A stretch of 64,000 nt of DNA, taken from assembly GCF_024763615.1 (NCBI RefSeq), contig NC_077224.1, forward strand, positions 59,468,712-59,532,711, given 5' to 3'. The notes below the pieces were generated by a model, which worked only from the letters and a program-made list of their open reading frames with translations, ran no database searches and was not told where the DNA came from. Of the stretch, positions 58,085 through 64,000 are shown one piece after another (positions within the stretch are counted from its first letter, which is position 1; the number at the start of each line of letters is the position of its first letter). Position numbers and translations under genes: made by a program. Source of the DNA: Phlebotomus papatasi. Its lineage: Eukaryota > Arthropoda > Insecta > Diptera > Psychodidae.

Positions 58085-58690
58085 GGCAAAGCGTCCCAGC
58101 TTTGCGAAATGCTCGAACTCATGAGATAGAGCTCACCGTGAATTAGTTTTTTTGCATTATCTTTTGGTATTACTGATCTACTAGAGATCAAATTGATTCA
58201 TAAATCACAAAAGCATTAGAAAATCAAAAAAATCGGTACTTAATCGACTAATTACCGATGGAGAACGATGCAGCCGGTTTCGAAATTTCAATATCTTTCC
58301 AAAAAATCCAAATATGACCAAATCGCTTAAAAAATGAGCCTTCCAAAGTGCTTGACTTTGACCTTCAATAATTCAAAATGGCGAATTTTCCGGTTATAGG
58401 TATGTTTGGGTGAAATGGGTGAAATATTCGCCTGGACTAGCTCTAAAACATATCCAAAAATCATTGGAAAATCTTGGGTCAATTTTGTGAAAAATCGAAA
58501 AACATGTTTTTAGGGGATTGGAGGGGAATAGGGGAAAAAGGGGAAAAACGTCTAGAGATATTGTTTTTTTTATTGGGGGTCATCGAAGACTGGAAGTCGA
58601 TATCTCTTACTGTTTAAGCTCCAGAACAGTGAAAAGTTGAAAAAAAGACGATTATATAACTGCTCTCTCTTTGAGTGAAAGCAGTAAAAA
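58085..58690 (-). repeat. CTGCTCGAACTC repeat, near full length
   Basis: Runs from GCAAAGCGTCCCAGCTTTGC, GAAATGCTCGAACTC to ACTGCTCTCTCTTTGAGTG, AAAGCAGT. This copy defines both ends of the family, each carrying a GCTCGAACTC-type motif, and a length of about 600 bp. Confidence 0.7.
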
Positions 58691-59229
58691 AATTGGAGAA
58701 ATATTTAATAATTGGCTAAAAGTCGTATGGTGCTAAAGGTGCTAAACGTGCTGGAAAATCGAACACTCCAAAAGTTGAATTATGAAAAACGGTTTTAGCT
58801 TAAATGTGATTAATTTCTTGAATGCCCGTGCTTCAAAATTTTACTCTATGAAAATATTTTTGATGATAATTTTATTGTATTAATGGTATAGGTAAAGCAA
58901 AATTTAGATAGACTCATTAGAAAACTACGTTAGTCACGCTCAACAGCCAACAGCAGCATAACCTTCAAGATCAGATCTTTCGATGATTTCCAAAATACAG
59001 AAATTCTCAAAGTTTCTGAATTCAGGAGTTTAAAAGCATTTTTTATTTCCAAGAATTTTAGAATTTCTGGATTAATCTCAAACCCAAAAAACAAGCGGGT
59101 TCCGGGATTTTTGGACTTTTAGGATTTTCAGTATCTAGGAATTTTCGTATTCCATAAGTGATTGGTTCCGTGGTTTTTGAAATTCCTCTGGCAATTTGGT
59201 AAAGAAGATTGTGAATGGTGCTTGAAGTC

Positions 59230-60400
59230 TGTAAGTTCTTAACAATCTCACCTACTAAAATTTTATGTCCTTCGATGCAGCCCAAACATTGCTAAAATAT
59301 GTTTTGCCACTTCCTGATCACGAATTTACGGATGGCTGAAATGTTAGACTTTATTTCAAGGACTTACTTACTTCGACGGTTCGCTACAAGTGACATTCTC
59401 ACTTTTTCATTCTACACTAGTTCTCACTAATCCCTTCCACTAGTTGGGTCAGAAGTTCACGAAATTTAAAACGCCATGTCTCCCGTTCTACTTGATCTAA
59501 TTTGACGAGTAATGGCTTCTACACACTAGAGAAATTTATACACTGAGAAAAAAAAGAGGGTGCGATTAACTTTTTCCTCATAACATTAACACTTTTTAGG
59601 TGTAAAAATATATCAACATTTTTTAATGTTAATTTTACACCTCTTTAAGGGTAAAATGGGTAAAATTAACATGAAAAAAGGATAACTTTAACCCCTAATA
59701 CACCTAAAAAGGGTATTATTTACACCGATTTCGGATCAATACTGCAGGGTGGAATTAACATTTCCGGAATGTTATTTTAACTTTTTCGGATTTCTCTCAG
59801 TGTATCCATATTGAAGAGTTTTTCTTACACAGGTGTAGGGGATTTTCTTAAAAATGGACATAACTTTCACTAGTGTATAGAGGCTATAAGGGCGCAGAAG
59901 ATAGCTCTCACAGAAACGCTACAACTGTCTAAAACATTCGAACTTCGTAGAACTAACGCTTGGGGCGTCACAGTCGGAAACCGATTTTCATAACATATAA
60001 CACAAATTATTTTGACTTGATATTTCGATCTTGATATTTTTTTATGCATAATTTAGATTAGAGAAAATTCATATCTGTATTTCGCCCATACAACATTTTT
60101 TCTTAAGTAATGTCATCTTATCCGATTTTGTCGTTTTAGTGTAAAAAGATGATTTTTCCCATAATAACGTTGCTAAAGTATGCAAATACTGATATGATCG
60201 CTTTTACTCGACCACGTTATTGATAATAAGCTTTAAGAGAAAGTTTTCACAAAATTCAATCATTCTTTGACATTGTTGTAGTTCGTTATATGGCCACAAG
60301 AGACGTTATGGTCAAAAAACGTGTTCCAAAATAAATTAATTGGATTATCTTGGTTACGGAGCAACCGTTAAGATCAAGTTTTGGGGTAAAATTATAGAGG
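59230..60400 (-). mobile_element. Inverted shorter copy of the TAGGTGAGATT element
   Basis: CTTAACAATCTCACCTACTA, GCCACTTCCTGATCACGAAT and CTACAACTGTCTAAAACATT, GAACTTCGTAGAAC are the complement of phrases at about 34090-34195 and 33040-33090. It is interrupted by the MITE at 59541-59802. Confidence 0.6.
59541..59802. mobile_element. CACTGAG MITE, copy 4
   Basis: Ends CACTGAGAAAAAAAAGAGGG and GGATTTCTCTCAGTG with TA on both sides (59539-59540, 59803-59804). Same orientation as copy 1. The 2-bp duplication suggests a Tc1/mariner-type transposase. Confidence 0.9.
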
Positions 60401-60829
60401 AGATTCTGGTCTATATTCATACATTATCTTGTGACAGTTCATCAAAATTTTCTTAGATAATTTTATTTAAAGAAAATTGTAAATACTTCACAAATTTGAT
60501 TCCAAAGCTATATACATAATGGCCGTAATTTCCAATAATTTTTGTACTCTTCCTCTTGATAGATTTGAATATCAAATTTTGATATGTTGCTTTAAATCCT
60601 TTAAATATATTTCTTGAATTTAAAAAAATATTGAAGGGAAATAGAGAAATTTATTTTTATATTGAAGCAAATTGGTTACGATTGAGTAGAAAAAGCTGTT
60701 AAATATGGACAAATATATTTTTCTAATGTGTAGAGGACATAAAACTTGGATTTTAACAGGCTTTTAGTTTTTAAAATAATCGTTTAATATTTGTCTTCGA
60801 CAAGTTCCTAAAGTAATTCCATGTTTCAG

Positions 60830-61013
60830 GGGTAATACGGAAGGGTGGCAATGTGAAAGGTGCAAGCCTGGTTATTGGGGAGATCCAGAAAATGGAGGCT
60901 GCAATCTCTGTGAATGCTATCAGAATGGATCAATCAGCAGCATTTGTGACTCGGATACGGGTCAATGTATCTGCAATTCTCGTTTCACTGGACAAAAATG
61001 TGATGAGTGTGCT
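60830..61013 (+). CDS. wb: Laminin alpha exon: end of LE8 and most of LE9
   Basis: The exon follows ATGTTTCAG. Its first base completes the leucine left as TT by the previous exon, and it ends at a full codon before GTAAGT. It encodes about 61 residues: GNTEGWQCERCKPGYWGDPE completes LE8, and CECYQNGSISSICDSDTGQC with CICNSRFTGQKCDECA forms most of LE9. The GNTEGWQCERC motif is highly conserved at this point in laminin alpha chains, which confirms that the 3 kb intron before it is skipped correctly. Confidence 0.92.
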
Positions 61014-61254
61014 GTAAGTAAATTCTTGCTCAATTAAAATTGTCACTAAACCTTAATATTTTAAGTGTCTTCAAATTGCAATTTAGATTTTATTATTCGT
61101 GTGCATAGTTTTCAAATTGTCATTGAGTGGAAAAACAATTCTCACTGAATCACTGTGGGCAGTGAAGTGAGGGAGAGTAAAGAGTGGATTTATGCTGAAA
61201 CACCATGTGCTTTCAATTTAATTAATCACATTCCTTGGATATCTTCCTTGGCAG

Positions 61255-61432
61255 GCGGGCTATGGAAATGCATCACTTGATTGTCCAGCATGTTTGTGCA
61301 ACATGAATGGATCAACAACGGGAGTTTGTGACTCCATCACTGGACAATGTTCCTGCAAGAACGGCGTGGAGGGTCTCAAGTGTGATCAATGCATGGAGAC
61401 CTATCATGGATTTGGCGAGAATGGCTGTCAAG
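61255..61432 (+). CDS. wb: Laminin alpha exon: end of LE9 and LE10; gene continues off the window
   Basis: The exon starts after TTGGCAG in phase 0 and ends one base into a codon before GTGAGT. It encodes 59 residues: AGYGNASLDCPAC closes LE9, and CLCNMNGSTTGVCDSITGQC with CSCKNGVEGLKCDQC gives LE10, ending ENGCQ. An NxS/T glycosylation sequon (NAS) and another (NGST) are present. I searched 61433-64000 for the next LE repeat (cysteine-rich, phase 1) and found none, so the following exon lies outside the window and the last intron is at least 2.5 kb. Confidence 0.92.
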
Positions 61433-62915
61433 GTGAGTGAAATTCCACAATTTATTGCTCCTAAAAACCAAGCAATAAGGAAAATCTTAAAATGAGTGTC
61501 AATTTAGAGTGGTTGTTTATGAAAATTAACCCAAAAAAAAAATATCATACAGGAAATTATCCAAAACATTATTTTCTTGAGAGATCTATCTATTTGCCAG
61601 TTTCAACCTCTTTGTTATTCTTTGGAAGCACTTGGCGAGTGACAAAGTCGATTTAATTTAAGTAATTGCCCATTGGCACAGAGCCATTATCTATCAGATG
61701 CAACTAAACATAAGTATGAATTGTCTCATTTTCCCCGTTACCTCAAGTCCTCTTACTTTTTTCCTTTTGCTTTTGTGTGTCTCATGGAGGCATCGTCTTG
61801 TCGTCAATTTGTCTACTGCTCAACCAATCTTTAGCAGCTTGGATGAGACAGTTGAACATTGCGACTGTCAGATTTTCTACTGATATTAGCAACATAATTA
61901 ATTATTCTACAATTAATTTTCAAATTTTATTATAAATCTGTAATAAATGTGCAGAATTGTTCAGAACAATTAGCACAACTTTTGCCAGACTAATTGAGTT
62001 TGCGGAAAAGAATGTACATTTGTATGTGGAAGTTTTTTTTACAGAAAATCTCAAGAAAATCAAGATGGCGGCCGTGTAAATCAATTTTGATCTAAAATGT
62101 ATTTTCTTTAAATTTTCTAGTGAAAGATTTTTACTAAATGTGGATAATTTGATGTTGTTGGAAAGGTTTTGAAATTCTCTACGATCTGTACTTTAAAAAC
62201 ATACTTAATATTCTAACACTACTTTCTAAAAAATAGAAATGTGGTTTTAAAATGAATTTTGTCGAAATAGGAATTTTACAGCGTAGTCTGACATTTTTAA
62301 CATGATTGTCCAGACGGGAGACTTGTTCCGAATACCGTTTATGTATTTTTAATTTTAAACAGAAATAAAAAGGGATTAGCCAAAACATACACCATATAGC
62401 CGTAAAAATTACGATAGGCTAAAAGGAGGTTGATAATGCAGAAGCACTTTAGTACAGTAAAGTGCTAAAAAAACATGTTCATTTTTCATTGGAATAATAC
62501 CATAACTCAGATAAATCTGAGTTTGTTTTTCATACCAACATTCATTTGTTCAAGTCATTTTATAAAAGCTATTTTTGGTAAGAAAATGATCTGAGAAACT
62601 GGAATTTAGTACATATTTTAAAATTCTAAAACGAAGTATCAAAACTGGACTGGAAACGCTCACTAATGGCATCTACACAGTTTGAAAAATTTTCGTCAAA
62701 ACGGATTAATTTGCTTTGTTTTGTTTATTTCTTTTACAATAAACCTTTGATGTCAGCTTTTGCATTTTAGCTTCATTTTTAAATTTTCTTAGAATAAAGT
62801 TTAAAATTTGTATTTCCCGGATATTCTGATAATTTAAATCTATTTTACTGTAGTGCATTGTTCATTTAGTGCAAAATATTTCCTTTGCAGACCTACGAAA
62901 TGCTCTGCATTTTTA
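61433..62915 (+). other. wb: Laminin intron, AT-rich spacer
   Basis: No cysteine-rich exon follows the donor at 61433 within the window. Short frames (61698-61883, 62179-62388) have no laminin character. Confidence 0.5.
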
Positions 62916-63600
62916 TTGCTCGAACTCCACAGAGAGAGAGCAGCATATACAATCCATCGATTTTGATTTATATATATATTTCGACTCCTTACCGATCCAA
63001 GGTGTCGCATTTTAGTAGAATTTTGGAAATATGTAGTTTCGTATGTGTCCGTCCGCCCTTCCGTCTGTCCGTCTGGCTGTCGCTAGCTCTAGAGGCCAAA
63101 CGGTTAGAGATAGATACTTGAGACCTCCTTATAAATCGACCCTGGTACAATTAACATGTTCCTAATTTCTTCCTACCCTTTCTGTTCCCCACCTGAACCA
63201 TTTCTTGACATAAATAACGACACACTGTTTATCCGTTTGTCCGTACGGCTGTCGTCAGCTCTAGAGGCAAAACGGTAAGAGATAGCGATGTGAGACCTTC
63301 GAAGGTTCCTAATTTTTGGGAGCCATTTTTTTGGAGATTGCTGAAAAAGAAGTCGTGGGATTTTTTACATTCTTGAATATGTTTTATAGGTTGCCCAGGC
63401 GGACATTTCGTCCTTATACGAAACCTTGAATCATTCCTATAATAACGTTTCTTCAAGGTCAAAGGTTGAAAAGGCTTTAGACATTTCTTAACCAAATGGG
63501 TTCATGTTTGGATTCGTTGGAAAGGTCTTGGAATTCCTGACAAGCCTAGATCGATTTCAACCCGTTATGAATCATCAACTCCATGGCAAGTTGTCTATTT
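62916..63600 (+). repeat. CTGCTCGAACTC repeat with GTCCGTC microsatellites, uninterrupted
   Basis: Starts TTGCTCGAACTCCACAGAGA and includes CGTCTGTCCGTCTGGCTGTC (63062-63081), GGCCAAACGGTTAGAGATAG twice, and GCCCAGGCGGACATTTCG. It supplies the empty-site reference for the insertion at 29688-30607. Confidence 0.65.
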
Positions 63601-63922
63601 TATGTAAAGTTAGTACTATTTGAAGTCAGCTCATGTATTCAGCTCACACAGCTTGCAGGTGAAAAGTATTTCGACAGAAATCTGGTTATTATTAATCGTT
63701 TCGTGGCTTAAAATTAATTTTGTCTGTGACAGCAACCAGGGGACAACGGACAAACACACAAGTGAGGGGTGGTTTGGATTCCCATCGTTGTCTATTGTCT
63801 CTCGAGTTCGAGTGCGCTACGTAGCTTCTCAAACTATTGGGAAACTTCCATGTCTTCCAGTCTTGATCACCTCCAAGAGAAAAGCTTTCCCTTACTTCAA
63901 CAAAATATGAAAGACTTGACTA

Positions 63923-63955
63923 CTGATGAAGGCTTGGAGACCGAGCCGAAAGCTT
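63923..63955 (+). other. Hammerhead-ribozyme-like motif 2
   Basis: CTGATGA (63923-63929), then a seven-pair hairpin GGCTTGG-AGA-CCGAGCC (63931-63947), then GAAA and GCTT. It has the same layout as motif 1 at 43585, including the extra A before the stem. Stem I support is weak (about three pairs). The surrounding 63600-64000 holds no gene. Confidence 0.3.
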
Positions 63956-64000
63956 TGGAGATAGTTGATGTGTTTCCCTGAGTGATTGTCTCTTCCCGAC

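Larger units (their letters stand above)
57813..60829 (+). other. wb: 3.0 kb laminin intron filled with repeats
   Basis: Donor GTGAGT, acceptor ATGTTTCAG. It holds a CTGCTCGAACTC repeat (58085-58690), an inverted copy of the 32.4-34.2 kb element (about 59230-60400) and a CACTGAG MITE (59541-59802) inside the latter. 58691-59229 and 60401-60829 show nothing recognisable. Confidence 0.8.
27313..61432 (+). other. wb: Laminin alpha chain gene (wing blister-like), partial, seven coding exons
   Basis: Seven exons splice in phase into one open frame of about 995 residues. The order is LN domain, LE repeats, a laminin IV type A domain inserted in an LE repeat, then further LE repeats. That is the N-terminal short arm of a laminin alpha chain of the alpha-1/2 class; in Drosophila this is wing blister. 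Laminin alpha chains are secreted, trimerise with beta and gamma chains and build basement membranes that bind integrins. All introns begin GT and end AG; lengths are 134, 27597, 79, 61, 3017 and 241 bp. The second L4 domain, coiled coil and LG domains expected of the family must lie beyond 64000, and the signal peptide lies upstream of 27313. The laminin alpha call is firm. The choice of wb over the other insect alpha chain (LanA) rests on the early L4 domain and its RGD. Confidence 0.85.

Noticed and set aside
63620..63981. Short frames ending DEGLETEPKALEIVDVF as a LINE or gene remnant
   Set aside because: No reverse transcriptase or endonuclease motif; the stretch is better explained by the ribozyme-like hairpin and flanking repeat.
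1..64000. CRISPR array, bacterial operon or prophage
   Set aside because: Spliced metazoan gene, GT/AG introns and insect-type mobile elements throughout; tandem arrays lack unique equal-length spacers.

Overview
The window is eukaryotic, AT-rich, intron-dense DNA from an insect, most likely a dipteran and perhaps a nematoceran such as a sand fly. Three things point that way: the coding sequence reads as an insect laminin alpha chain, the shortest introns are 61 and 79 bp, and the rest is dense with small TIR elements with TA, TTAA or TWA target duplications. I cannot fix the species from the sequence alone.

One protein-coding gene can be supported. It is a plus-strand laminin alpha chain that looks like the ortholog of Drosophila wing blister (laminin alpha-1,2). 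Seven coding exons join with perfect phase at 27313-27475, 27610-27775, 55373-55873, 55953-57640, 57702-57812, 60830-61013 and 61255-61432. They encode about 995 residues: most of the LN domain, a run of EGF-like LE repeats, and one laminin IV type A (L4) domain carrying an RGD. The gene is open at both ends. No confident start exon is visible (27239-27260 is a weak candidate), and the last exon ends in phase 1 with its continuation beyond 64000. A 27.6 kb intron (27776-55372) splits the LN domain.

Everything else is the region 5' of the first recognised exon (1-27312), the giant intron, and two smaller introns. These are built from mobile-element remnants and unique AT-rich spacers. 1-27312 holds a 95-bp tandem array, palindromic TTA/TA MITEs, a tRNA-derived SINE split by a TTAA (piggyBac-type) element, a 1.1 kb array of GGGATTTTGG-type units, a CACTGAG MITE with a paralogous empty site, a tiny poly(A) retroposon with target duplication, nested Tc1/pogo-type elements, and a second TTAA element. 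The giant intron holds a three-level nest at 29.3-31.0 kb, a 2 kb nested TIR element with a GC-rich block, a 1.9 kb long inverted repeat, a hAT-like element with an 8-bp duplication, and copies of at least eight further families. The introns at 57.8-60.8 kb and beyond 61.4 kb hold more copies of the same families.

I see no transposase, reverse transcriptase or other intact mobile-element protein, so all elements here appear non-autonomous. The most unusual structures are the long inverted repeat at 36745-38617, the palindrome-bearing TTAA elements, the GGGATTTTGG units shared between hAT-like termini and a long array, and two motifs resembling a hammerhead ribozyme core.
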